A stretch of 64,000 bases of DNA from Cyclaneusma minus (lineage: Eukaryota; Ascomycota; Leotiomycetes; Marthamycetales; Marthamycetaceae). The notes below the pieces were generated by a model that did not search any database, was not told the origin of the DNA, and saw only the letters and a program-made list of their open reading frames with translations. The stretch is taken from positions 1 through 64,000 of the forward strand of contig JAKZHN010000052.1 of NCBI GenBank assembly GCA_037179335.1, read 5' to 3'. Each line of letters starts with the position of its first letter. Positions within the stretch are counted from its first letter, which is position 1. A program made the translations under genes and the position numbers. Shown here in pieces: positions 1 to 10,412 of the stretch.

Positions 1-685
1 GGAAGAGTATAAATACTCCTCTTTCCTCTGCTTGTGCAAGACCAAGTCTCAAGCAAATCGTGCGCACCGTGAACTACCTTCCCGAGCAAGACGATAAAGT
101 CGCATATTGTAGTGCATTAGAAAGGGATTTTTGAGAAAGCTAGATGCTTCGAAACTAAGATTTAGCACACGCAGTTTGCTACCTCTATAAGCTTTGGTCT
201 CTTACCGCTGCGAGTGACAAGCGTGGTAAGTCCACGACAGTGCAAGTATCGAATGATAGCAGCAAAAACGCTGGATGACGCCAGAACGTACCTTAGCAAA
301 GGGAATAGCAAAGCGAGGAAGATTGAAGAAACATATCCTCGCCACAGCCCACATCTGGATTCAGGCACAAGATCAAGAATTGTTGAGGGACGTAGGTGCT
401 TGACATTGGGAAGGTCTAGTTAAGGCCCAGCTCTTATGGAGCTGGGTATGGCGCTAACAAAGGAGCTAGTGCTGCTGCCTGATATGGCAGGCTGACAAGA
501 ATCGTCGCGCAAGAAGCAGCTCATCGGTCTTCGTATCCCCCATCGCAGTTCGTTTTGAAATCTGAGTTTAAATACAAGGTTAAGAAATTGTCATGGAAAA
601 AGCATATCAAAGGTCACCTCACTCACATCCGAAAGACCTAGACTCTTGTGTCGCTTGGGTTCCAAAACACCGCCTTCTCTCTGCA

Positions 686-804
686 TATTCATAGTCCTCG
701 TTACCCAAGCGTGCCGATATTCTAATCACGTGCCTCCAACCTATACCTTCATTTCCATCCACTCCACCCACCAAGCAAGCGATGGCCACAGGAAGATATA
801 AATA
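686..804. promoter_or_regulatory. Divergent promoter 1 of the array
   Basis: A minus-strand TATA-like box (tattcata, 686-693), CACGTG (727-732) and plus-strand TATAAATA (797-804) stand back to back. The E-box is embedded in AATCACGTGCCT, a word shared with the other promoters of the array. Confidence 0.55.
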
Positions 805-1270
805 CCCCTCCTCCCCTTCCTGTGGAAAACCAAGTCTCCGGTTGGGATAATCGAACCACACGGTCACATCCATGGGCAGCAAGACAGTGCCACATATTGT
901 GGCGTATTAGAAATATATCCTTCGGCAGCTAGATGCTGGTAACCTGAAAGAACTGGGTGGATGGATATTTAGTGAGTTCTGGGGCTTCGGTCTCCATCAC
1001 TAGAGTCGCAGCAACTTGGAGTCTCGATAATAGAAAACCCAAACAACATCAGAAAAGCCGTAGCGACACTAGAAAAGACACTAGACGGTAGCTTAGAGGA
1101 GCAAAAGCAGAGATTTAGGAAATTGCCTCGTCATAGCCCACAACTGGACTCAGACACGCCACACAAGAGTAAAGAACCACAGACACGAAAGAAACGTACG
1201 AGCAATCACCCCATCCTCTTCCTCGATGGAAACGGGTTTGAGTTTCAATCAACGACTCCATGTCTTTCAC

Positions 1271-1359
1271 TTATACTACTTCTCCGATTTTCACAATCAC
1301 CGCAAATTACGTGCCTTTCTCTACTCAAGTATGGAGAAGGAGAGTTATAAATATAAATA
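1271..1359. promoter_or_regulatory. Divergent promoter 2 of the array
   Basis: A weak minus-strand TATA (ttatac, 1271-1276), TACGTG (1308-1313, one base off the E-box) and plus-strand TATAAATA (1352-1359). Confidence 0.5.
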
Positions 1360-1775
1360 GCCCTATATCCTCCGCCTTCCAAAGAAGCATGCTTTAACCA
1401 GTCCCGACTTGCAGCACATTGCGGTGAAATTCCTCGAAAGCTAAATGCTGGGAACTGAAAAGACTTGGCGCAAGGACCTTACAAAATCCATAAATACATT
1501 TCCCCCTCTATCCTCTACCCCTAAATTGCAGCAAAATAGTATGACAACGATAGTAAACTCAAATGACAGCAGACAAAGAGTCGGGCGATAAGAGCAAGCA
1601 TCATGAACGCAAGAAACAGCTAATAGGTTGAGACTCTAAATCACCCACGTCAAAGTTAGGAAACCAGCTTCGGGCTTTCGGCTGCGGAGTGGATTCTCTC
1701 TCTCTCGGTCTTGCTCCATGCTGCCCGTTCTTGTTTCAATGTTGCTTGAGTTCCAACTACCGCCTCCATCCCTCA

Positions 1776-1876
1776 TATTTATACCCCTTCTTCCCCGAAC
1801 CTATCATCTAAATCACGTGACTCCCATCTCACAGGTCCCCAGTCAAGGGCCAAGCATCGCTAGAAAGGTATAAATA
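1776..1876. promoter_or_regulatory. Divergent promoter 3 of the array
   Basis: Minus-strand TATAAATA (read as tatttata, 1776-1783), AATCACGTGA with the E-box at 1814-1819, and plus-strand TATAAATA (1869-1876). This is one of the cleanest copies. CTTGAGTTCCAA lies just left of the minus-strand TATA. Confidence 0.6.
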
Positions 1877-2333
1877 CACCCCTCCATCCCACCTCTAGAG
1901 AATCAAGTCTCGTATCTATCCACGATGAGCACGACGAAGCAGCCAATGTTGCACCCTATCAAGAATGCCTTCTTGGAAATCTAGAGCATGGAAACTTGGA
2001 GAACTTAAGATTGGCCGATACGCCGGGGGACTTCTGCTCCATAACATTCTCTTTGACCCCAAAGGCTCAAATTGAAGCAAAATGCAGTCACGACAGTAGC
2101 AAATTCGAATGACAGCAGAAGAGTCGGAACGGGACCAACAATGACGGATTACCGAGCCACAACTGATTCTAGACAAAAGGTTGAGAACCATGAACGACCG
2201 AAGCAGCTCGGGGGTCATTTTACTTAAGTTAGACTTTAGCTACCAGCTGCGGCTGTGGCTCGGACTGGCTCTCGATGTTGCGTTCCATAGTGCTATACGT
2301 CGCTTAGGTTCCAAATCCCCTTTTCACTCCTTA

Positions 2334-2440
2334 TATTCATACCCCCTCCCAGCCACTACCTATTTAATCACGTGCCTGCGACCTTACTCCCTCCTCCCAT
2401 TATTACTTTTATCTTTTGGCTGAAAGAAAAGATATAAGTA
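2334..2440. promoter_or_regulatory. Divergent promoter 4 of the array
   Basis: Minus-strand TATA-like tattcata (2334-2341), CACGTG (2369-2374) in AATCACGTGCCTGC, and plus-strand TATAAGTA (2433-2440). Confidence 0.55.
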
Positions 2441-2900
2441 TCCATTTGTACTCCGCTTTTGGAGAACCAAGTTCTCAAAGACACAAGCTGCAATAAAACG
2501 GAGAAAGACCACGCTGTCGACATGTTGGGGAAATTGGGTGCTGAGAACCGAAAGGACTTGGCTGATGGCTCAACTTACGCACCTTGCAAATTAGGTGAAT
2601 ACCTAGGTTTTCACTTCCATCCCCAAATCTGAAATGGGAGCAAGAAAATGTCATGGCGGTAGCGAATATGAATAACAGCAGAGTAGGTGGTCGAGCAACA
2701 GCCGACAAGGCTAAGAAATCGTTATGCAAAAAGCGTGTCGAGAGTCAAGTTACTCGCGTCAGGATTGGAAAACCAGCTTCAAGCCTTCGGCTGCGACCTG
2801 GACTGCCTCTCGCCCTTGTTCTGGTTCTTGCTGCATTAACGTTCGTTAATCGTTGCTTGTTTTGGGTTGCTTGAGTTCCAAAATACCGTCTCCATCCTCA

Positions 2901-3005
2901 TATTTATACTCTTCCCCCCTCCCCCACCAACCAAAATTACGTGCCTACCACCGCCCTCTCTCCCACCTCCCCCCCCGCTTCACTCTCTCCAAAGAGGTAT
3001 AAATA
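2901..3005. promoter_or_regulatory. Divergent promoter 5 of the array
   Basis: Minus-strand TATAAATA (2901-2908), TACGTG (2938-2943) in AATTACGTGCCT, and plus-strand TATAAATAG (2998). A long pyrimidine run lies between the core and the plus-strand TATA. Confidence 0.55.
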
Positions 3006-3504
3006 GCCCTCTTTCTATTCCCTATACCACGGTATGAAACACGTTAACGCTGCTCACACTGAAAAGTATGGGCACCACGCTGCGGACTTGTTTCGGAAGT
3101 AACCCTCTCCATTCCGTTCTCTCAACAGAGAGTCATAGACGCGCCTTTCTGAGTCGCGTATTAAGGTGATTTCGCCTCCGTTTTCAAAAGTGCCGGCATA
3201 GCCAGTAGTTTGCAACAGCAGGGAATCTAAATAACAGCAAACAGCTAAAATGGCGGTAGTAGGAGCTAGGAAAGGATAGATGGTAGCAAGGCATGGAAGA
3301 TACAGCTTTCATTGCTGTTACTAGGCTTGGACACAAGACTAAAAACCATTATAAGAAAAGCGTTACAAGGCACCCACGTCAGATTTGGAAAACCAGATCA
3401 GCCTGCGAATGGGACTGGACCGCCCCTTGCCGTCGGTCTTGCTGCATGCAAAGCGGGTAGAACAGATTTGCTGCTTGAGTTCCAAAGGAAGACTCTAGAT
3501 CTCG

Positions 3505-3617
3505 TATTTATAGTCCTTCTCACCCTCACACTGTGAAGGTCACGTGCCTGCTACCTTGTGACTTCTTGATCAAGGGACAAGGGACAGGGATGAACGTAGA
3601 AGGAGAAGGTATAAATA
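3505..3617. promoter_or_regulatory. Divergent promoter 6 of the array
   Basis: Minus-strand TATAAATA (3505-3512), CACGTGCCTGCTACC (E-box 3541-3546) and plus-strand TATAAATAG (3610). Confidence 0.6.
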
Positions 3618-4115
3618 GCCCTCTGCGTGCAGTAGTTTAGAGCTCAAGTTCTTGACACATCAGGATCATTGATGACGTTGAAAATCACGCTGCCGACTTG
3701 TTTCAGAAACTTTGGCTGCTAGGAAATCAGAAGTAGTAGCCGGAGACTCGTGCAAGTATTTCTATGTGTTGCGCCATGCTGTCTTTTGTCTTGGAACTAT
3801 CAGCAGGGCAAGTACGTTTACGATAGTATGGAATTCGAATGACAGCAGAAGAGGGTCACGATGCTGGTAGGAAATGATGGATGGTAGCGAGGCAAGAGAG
3901 ACAAAGATTTTTTGCTGTGGCTGGACTTAGACACAAGATTGGAAATTTTCACGAAAGCAATAGCTCAGGGTTCAGATCATCCACGTCAGAAACTACAATT
4001 GTGAGACCAGCTTCAGCTGCAGATGCGAATTGGACTGGCTTCCTGTCCTGTCCCATATATGTAATATGTAGTTAAGACAGGAGTTTTCTTGAGTTCGAAA
4101 ATCCCAGGCCTCATA

Positions 4116-4200
4116 TCTTATACCTATTACAGCAATAGCGGATCACGTGCTTCTCCACCATCTACCTCCCTCGCAGGGAGAGAAGAAAAAGCTATAAATA
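4116..4200. promoter_or_regulatory. Divergent promoter 7 of the array
   Basis: Minus-strand TATA-like box (tcttata, 4116-4122), CACGTG (4144-4149) in GATCACGTGC, and plus-strand TATAAATAG (4193). Confidence 0.55.
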
Positions 4201-4644
4201 GACCTCTCTGTCCAGGAGTTTAGAGCCCAAGTTCATAACCAATGAGACGCTATCGCCACCCAGACGTCGAAAATTACCTACGCCGCCGACTCATTTCGGA
4301 AAGCTGGCTGATTGGGAACATTGAATCTAGAGAAACTTGGGTCCACGCACCTTGCGAGTTTCACAGATACCTATATTTCGACTCTCACCTTAAAATCAGT
4401 GCAAGAGAGCGCCACAACAGTAGCAAACTCAAAATAACAGCACAGGAGGTCGAATGACACGGTCGAGAACCATCACGAAAAAAGCACCTCAAGTGTCCCC
4501 TCAGTCTCACCAACGCCAGAATTGGCAAACCAGCTTCAGCCCCTCGACCGCGCCTCAGACTGCCTCTTTCCCTCGTCTTGCCACATGCTCTATTCCTCTT
4601 TTCCCAAGTTTTGCTTGCGTTCCAAACCCCGCCTCCATCCCTCG

Positions 4645-4751
4645 TATTTATACTCCTTCTCGCCCTCATATCCATCGAAATCACATGCCTGCTCCCTTAC
4701 TTCCTCCTAGCCAATGGACAAGGGTGAAGAGAGACGCAAAAGGTACAAATA
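4645..4751. promoter_or_regulatory. Divergent promoter 8 of the array (decayed core)
   Basis: Minus-strand TATAAATA (4645-4652), CACATG in place of CACGTG (4682-4687, in AATCACATGCCTGCTCC), and TACAAATA (4744-4751). The C/T changes in both the core and the TATA box suggest decay of this last copy. Confidence 0.5.
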
Positions 4752-5100
4752 TCCCACTCTGTCCTGCACTTTACACACCAGATTCTTGAAGAGGCTGGCA
4801 TCAATATGACGTTGAGGACGACTCGGGAAGACTGCTGCTGGGAACCCTAACACAACTGGGCTCGACGCTCCTTACGATATTCGTAGATACTAGGTGTTCA
4901 CTCTACCTCCTGCCCCTAAAGCCTGAAATCGCAGCAAGGTGATGTGACAGACAGTACGAAGCTCGAATAACAGCAGAAGAGCGGTAACGACATTGGCAAG
5001 AGTGGGATAGGCAATAGCAAAGTACGGAAGATGAGATTCTTCGCTGTAATCAGTATCGAGACATTTCAAGCACAAGCAATTTCACGATGGAAAAACAGTG

Positions 5101-5445
5101 GATGTGAAAGAGCTCCTCTGCATCTTCGAGAAGAATTGGACTTTTTTTTTTCGGCCAACGGCAGGAAAGCAGCCACTATCGCAAGCGGTCCAGTCTACGA
5201 ACTAGGCGCGGTACCTAATCGACCACCCTCAATCCCCAGGTGTCATAACCTCATAGCTCATTCTACCTTACCCCCTGATGGTATTTTCTCAAAAAGCAGG
5301 AGTGCATTCGTTCGCGCGCCAAACAAACGGGGCCCATCCATCTCAAGAGTCATCTCTGGGCGCTCTGCTACCCTCCGCCGCACAAGTCCCACCAGCATAC
5401 CAAGAAAAGCAGAGTAGATAGATGAATATCAGACCCTTACGCCCC
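5101..5445. other. Spacer between repeat array and UBP6
   Basis: No gene is seen. The last array unit loses recognisable similarity here. The right part should hold the 3' UTR and polyadenylation region of the minus-strand UBP6 gene. Confidence 0.5.
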
Positions 5446-7285
5446 CTATTCATCAACCCCCTCCTTTCCCGGCAGCGGAATCGCCTTGTACAGCAAAATC
5501 AACGCCGAATGACTCTCACCACCCCCACTGAGTGTCTCGATCTTGTCCGCCTCGACCTCAGAAACCTTCTCATCATTAAACCACCACCACTTCCCATCCT
5601 CCTCGGCCCTTTTCCCCGTCTTCTTGTCCAGCAGTCCCTCTTTCTTCACATACGCCGTGTAATGTCCCGAATCCGCCGAAGCACCCTGATGCGTCACAAT
5701 ACCACGCAACTCGTACAATCCAGACTTGTTGGAGCCTTCGTCGGCAGCCAGCTCTGGGCTGATGAGCGCGTGTAATTCTTTCTTGGCGGCGAGCAAGGCG
5801 GCGTCGCGCTCGGCTTCGTGCTCAGCATCTGTCTTGAACTTCTCGCCCTCGACAGAAGCGGAAGCATCGCCCATTTGCACATCGCCGGACGCATCCGTCT
5901 TCTTGCCATCATCCTTCTTCTTAGACTCAGACACAGAATCCGTGATACCGGCAGCCTTGTCAGCAGCATCTTTCTCATGCTGGCGCTTCTGGCGCTTCCT
6001 AGCTCGCTGCACATCCTCCTCATCCTTGCGCACCTCGCGAACCTTGTCTCTGACTGGAATGAGCTGTTTCTTCAGCTCGTCGGTGCAGAATTCGACTACG
6101 TCGAGCTCGGCAGGGAAGGTCACTTTGCGCATGATCTTGGCTTTCTTCTGGGCTTCACGCTTCCAGAAGAAACGCACAAAGTGCACGGTGAGGTATTTGG
6201 GGAGGCGCGAGATGCGGGATTTCTTGGTGTAGGTGGTGTCGCGGTCGAGGATGGTGGAGTGCTTCTCGATCTTCTCTTCGAGGGCGGCGAGCATGCCGTC
6301 GCGGAGGTGGTTGGTGGTCATGCTGATGTGGCAGTCGAGCTTGAGGAAGACGTCGGAGCCTTTGATGACTTCTTCGCCGGCGTCTTTGGCTTGCTGGTCG
6401 TCGATCTCGAGGGTGGTGTCGAATTTGCCGGCCATGTATTTGTCGACGAATGAGACATCTTTGGCGTCGCCGGAGAGCTTGAGCTTCTGGCGGACTTGGC
6501 TGACGATTTGCGACCAGGCTTCTTCGGCGTCTTGTTGGGCGTAGCCCTGACCAGACTTGGCCTTCTCGGCGAATTGCGGGAAGGCGTTGCGGAGAGCGGA
6601 CAGGAACATGAGGGGAGGGAAGCCCTCTTCGGTCTCGGACATCTGCTTGTAGAGGTCCCGAAGGTTGCCAACTAGATCCATGTTGCCACCCAGTCCACCC
6701 GAACTCATGCCCACCAAATCAGCAAACAGTCCCGATCCAGATGCAGCGGCAGACGAGCCAGCAGCAGGTGTAGCACTGGGCTTGTACTTGGCCAGCTCCA
6801 TCTGCAATTCCGGCACAGCACGCAGCGTCTGCAGAGTCGAGTTCAAGTAGCAGGTATTGCCCAAGTTCTGCAGACCAGCAGGCATAGCTCCAGCCTGCTG
6901 TGCGCGCTCAGCTTCGGTCATGTCCTCCACAAACTTCATCTTCTCCTTGGGGCGCTGGAGAACACCGGCATCGGAGGGGGTTCCCATCATCATAATCGAT
7001 TGGCCGGGCTTGAGGCCCAGCTTGGACATATCGGCGTCATCTTTGAGTTGGCCGCCTTTGATCAGGATCTTCTGGCGTTCTGGCTCGACGCCGGTGAGGG
7101 AGTAGACTTGGAATTTGAAGACTTCACCGGGGGAGGAGAGGTCGAGCTCGATTTCGTGTTTCTTGCCAGCGTGCTTGACGATGACTGGGAGTGATGGGTT
7201 AGCATGTTGATCGGGCGACCAGTGGAAGAGCAGGACCAGTGGAACAGAGGGACGGGACAGTCTTACCAGGGATGGAGGAGGCCAT
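5446..7285 (-). CDS. UBP6: Ubiquitin carboxyl-terminal hydrolase Ubp6 (USP14 family)
   Basis: Proteasome-associated deubiquitinase that removes ubiquitin from substrates docked on the 19S particle. The model is complement(5446..7184, 7267..7285), 585 residues. A 19-bp first exon encodes MASSIP plus one base, and the GT-AG intron at 7185-7266 restores the frame. Residues about 7-75 form the N-terminal ubiquitin-like domain that docks on the proteasome base (ILIKGGQLKDD is visible). The Cys box GLQNLGNTCYLNSTLQ puts the nucleophile at Cys118, the same number as I recall for yeast Ubp6. The His box SGHYTAYVKK puts the general base at about His514, followed by WWWFNDEKV. An acidic/basic low-complexity insert near residues 400-460 makes the protein longer than the roughly 500-residue yeast and human forms. 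It is divergent from ARPC4 with a 442-bp shared upstream region. Nothing is broken and the identification is firm. Confidence 0.95.
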
Positions 7286-7727
7286 GGTGGATAGCTTCAC
7301 AGCTTCCGGCACAGGACCAAGAGTAGCTGTACTTTGGTGGAGAGCTTTGCGGAGTGTCGCGGAAGGGTATTTGGTCTGGGCAAAGGAGCAGGACTGTCAA
7401 TCCAGGTACTGAACCACCAGATAAGTTTCAGTCCCAAGCAAATATCGGCTTAGAGTGGCGTGAACCTTTGGTGGAAGGTGTAGTTCCGCGGTCGTGGTTG
7501 CTTATTTATCGGAGTCGGTGCCTGATCAACAGCTGCGACGCCACACGTGGCGCGGCTCAGTAGTGGGGCTGAGTGCGTCACTCCAAGCGAACCAAAGACG
7601 ACGCAGCCGCACCCGCCAGGCTTACCTCCCCCCACTACATGTGAAGGCTGGACATCCACCTCGAGTCCAATTGCTCCCCACATCCAGCATTCAAGCTGGA
7701 GTAGATGGTTGAGACACCACCGCCATC
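7286..7727. promoter_or_regulatory. Shared upstream region of UBP6 and ARPC4
   Basis: 442 bp separate the two start codons and must hold both 5' UTRs and promoters. A palindromic CCACACGTGG-type E-box lies near 7540-7550. No canonical TATA box is seen close to either start, as is common for housekeeping genes. Confidence 0.55.
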
Positions 7728-8568
7728 ATGGTATATCCTCCCAGTCATCAACCCCCAATTCCCATACTCCAAAACCTAGCTGTAACTACTTACTAACACC
7801 CCTCCAGTCTCAATCCCTCCGACCCTACCTCCAAGCAGTCCGCTCCTCCCTAACCGCCGCCCTCTGCCTTTCCAACTTCGCCTCCCAAACCTCCGAACGC
7901 CACAATGTCCCCGAGATCGAATGCCAAACCTCTCCGGAAGTGCTGCTCAACCCACTCGTCATCGCTCGCAATGAGAACGAACGTGTCTTGATCGAGCCGA
8001 GCATCAATAGTGTGCGCATTAGCATCAAGATCAAGCAGGCCGATGAGATTGAAAATATTCTGGTGCATAAGTTTACGCGGTTCTTGACCCAGAGGGCGGA
8101 GGCCTTCTTTATTTTGAGGAGGAAGCCGATTAAGGTATGTTGAGATATTTGGATGAAGGGGAGGCAGGGGAAAGGGATTGTTCAGCGACTACACTTCTTT
8201 CAGGCTGGTGACGGGGATGACTTTGATATGTGATGGGAAGATGCTGACTGTCTGCTACAACAGGGATATGATATCAGCTTCTTGATCACGAACTTCCATA
8301 CCGAGGAGATGCTCAAGCACAAGCTGGTCGATTTCATAATACAGTTTATGGAGGAGGTCGACAAGGAGATTTCCGAGATGAAGCTCTTCGTGCGTTCCCC
8401 CTCCCACCTCCCCCTCATACAACTTCCACCACTGACTCTCCTCCAGCTGAACGCACGAGCACGATTCGTAGCAGAGTCTTTCCTGACCCCTGTGAGTTGT
8501 CTCCCCAACTGCTGTCTGTCATGGTGGCGTAGACGTGATGTGCTAATACCGTGACTCAGTTTGACTGA
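7728..8568 (+). CDS. ARPC4: Actin-related protein 2/3 complex subunit 4 (ARPC4, p20)
   Basis: Structural core subunit of the Arp2/3 complex, which nucleates branched actin at endocytic patches and growing tips. The model is join(7728..7730, 7808..8134, 8264..8389, 8447..8491, 8560..8568), 169 residues against about 168 in animals. All introns are GT-AG and phase 0. Family hallmarks run throughout: SLRPYLQAVRSSL at the N-terminus, ERHNVPEIE, SINSVRISIKIKQADEIE, FFILRRKPIKGYDISFLI, ITNFHTEEMLKHKLVDF and LNARARFVAESFL. The start codon forms an exon of its own (ATG then GTATAT). The last exon encodes only Phe-Asp-stop. A longer in-frame start upstream would read through intron 1 and lacks family similarity. 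Identification is firm; the two micro-exons rest on frame and splice-site logic. Confidence 0.95.
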
Positions 8569-10412
8569 GCTATGCGTTTTTGAACTCCGGGGAGAAGAAA
8601 AGGTGTATGGCGAAGCGGACGAGGAATTACAAAATAAAGCGTACGGTCTCGGGCTCCTTTGACGTTTCAACTTGAATGGGATTGTGCTTCGTTTATTCTG
8701 GTGCTGCTAGATTGGCTAGACTTCGACGTACCAACGACCCCTATTACTGACTGCAGCAGGTGGCACTTGACTACTGCAAATACACAGCAACATCTTGACA
8801 CATTCTCAACTCTTGCATCTGGATGTCTCAAGTCTGAAGCATCAGTAAGATGGCGAGTTGTTTCTGAATGTGAACCGTTCTGTCTTTCTGCTGTTGATGT
8901 CATTGCTTTCGCGTGTGTATGGTGAACTGAAGTTGTGGTTTCCAAGTGATGTCTCACTCCCTCTGCGATATCGTTTTATCCTTCTGCTGTTGAAAGCTAG
9001 CTTGTCCAAGTAGTTCTTCTGCATACCGCGTGTTCTGTTCAATGTAGCCGCAGTTCTTTCAGTTCCTCGGAGAAGTCATATCATGGAAAGGTTGATTCTG
9101 GAGTTTCTCCTTCCAGCGAGTGGAGAGGTGAAATGTCCACAGCATGACACCAGTCACTGGACTCGGAGCAACCCGAGACTAGTCAATGCTGATACCCATG
9201 GTCGAGTTTCTGCTTCGAGTGAGCAGAAATTCAATTCTCCATCGCATGGCTCCAAGTACTCAAGTCAAGGCCCCTGAAAGTATTCGGTGCCAGTGCCCCT
9301 GAGGTCCAATGTTTGAATCAGAACGCGTCTATTTCGACACACCGTTGTCCCTATGACCTTTTGCCATGTCCAATACACTCTCTTGAACTCTGCTCTGCTG
9401 TTCTGTCTATCCCGCCACCCATCGGGCATGTTATCCCTTTATGCTTTCAGGGGGCCATCTAGCAAACATTCAACGGAACAAGACCAATGTTCACTATCTA
9501 GTGACTGCGAAGACATGACATATCTTGTCAGCTTGCGAACCGGAAGCCACTAAGTTTAAATATCTGCTTCATGTCAGACCGTCTCCGTTTCAGCCTCGTG
9601 TTGCTATCTGATCTAGAGCGGCAATATACCTAGGGGACATCATTATATTTGCAAAACACCTGGATCAATTTCACTCGGCCTCTATACAGCACGACAACAC
9701 GACACGTTCCTAGATCTAGCAAACAAATGGAAGCTCACTTGGGCTCCAAAGACGAACTCCCTCTTGATCAGGTCGACCACTCGTCACTGCTATGATTTCA
9801 GGGAGTCTCTAGCAAACACATAACCGAATGTTCATTGTCCACTATTTAATGGTTGGAGTACGCCTATCAATATATCTCGTGTGAACTTGGAAATTGGAAA
9901 TTGGAAAGTAACCACCCCTAATTCTAAAAGCTTGCTGTATCGCCCTAGTCCTTGCTATTTACCTTGAACATCGTTCTAGGGGGCATGGTTACACCACCAT
10001 CCCCTGGATCAACTTCGGCCGGCCTCGACACGGCACAGCAACAAGATATTCCCCTACAGTCCGCAAACAATTGAGGCTCGCTACATCCGCAGAGACGATC
10101 GCCTCGACGACGACTTATCGCCGTGATCCATCCAATCTTTCACACTAGCGAAGAAAAGCACTGGCCACATTCTGATTAGCCGGATCTGTGCAGCGGCCAG
10201 GACGTTTATCGATTCTCGCGCTCTCGAGCCAAGTCCTCTTCCTCCCACCTCCACCTCCCTCCGAATCCCCACCTTCTCCCAACCTCAACTCGAGACCTTT
10301 GATTCTCCAACCTTCGATCCTCGTCTACCTTGATCACACATTGAGCTCATACGACTCGCCCTCGTCAACCCAACAGCGCTTGTGTGGCTTATTGCTTCGC
10401 TCACCCTCCATC
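8569..10412. other. Long spacer between ARPC4 and the RRM gene
   Basis: It holds the ARPC4 3' UTR, a diverged duplication (entered separately) and the pyrimidine-rich 5' leader of the RRM gene at about 10200-10412. Open frames here are short, and none has a recognisable domain or convincing start context. Confidence 0.5.
9440..10080 (+). repeat. Diverged direct duplication (~300 bp, two copies)
   Basis: The copies lie at about 9440-9730 and 9795-10080. Shared words in the same order include CATCTAGCAAACA / CTCTAGCAAACACA, CCAATGTTCACTATCTA / CGAATGTTCATTGTCCACT, CACCTGGATCAATTTC / CCCCTGGATCAACTTC and CGGCCTCTATACAGCACGAC / CGGCCTCGACACGGCACAGC. Changes between copies are mostly transitions. 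No coding potential is seen. Confidence 0.6.

Larger units (their letters stand above)
1..5100. repeat. Tandem array of ~0.52-0.61-kb units with paired TATA promoters
   Basis: At least nine degenerate units lie head to tail. Forward TATA boxes start at 8, 797, 1352, 1869, 2433, 2998, 3610, 4193 and 4744, so the spacing is 517-612 bp except for a longer first interval of 789 bp. In each unit the forward TATA is followed by a CAAGTCTC- or CAAGTTC-like word about 30 bp on, then by a block like GCTAGATGCTGGGAAC, a block ending TCGAATGACAGCAG, and near the right end GCTTGAGTTCCAAA and an inward-facing TATA. Reading frames inside are short and not conserved between units, so I see no protein. The family is unknown to me. 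A non-coding transcribed repeat, a decayed gene cluster or a transposon-derived satellite are all possible. The array fades out near 5100. Confidence 0.8.

Noticed and set aside
727..4149. AATCACGTG repeats as point-centromere CDEI elements
   Set aside because: The word fits CDEI, but there is no CDEII/CDEIII arrangement, the copies are many and each is paired with TATA boxes; filamentous ascomycetes use regional centromeres.
4385..4789. Overlapping 99- and 111-residue frames in the left array
   Set aside because: The equivalent positions in the other array units are not open in either frame, so they are chance frames within a non-coding repeat.
5694..6671. Several long frames on both strands inside UBP6
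   Set aside because: Shadows of the UBP6 coding strand caused by its codon bias; none has a domain.
10188..10412. 75-residue N-terminal extension of the RRM protein
   Set aside because: Pyrimidine-rich leader-like sequence without protein-like composition; the double ATG at 10413/10416 fits better.
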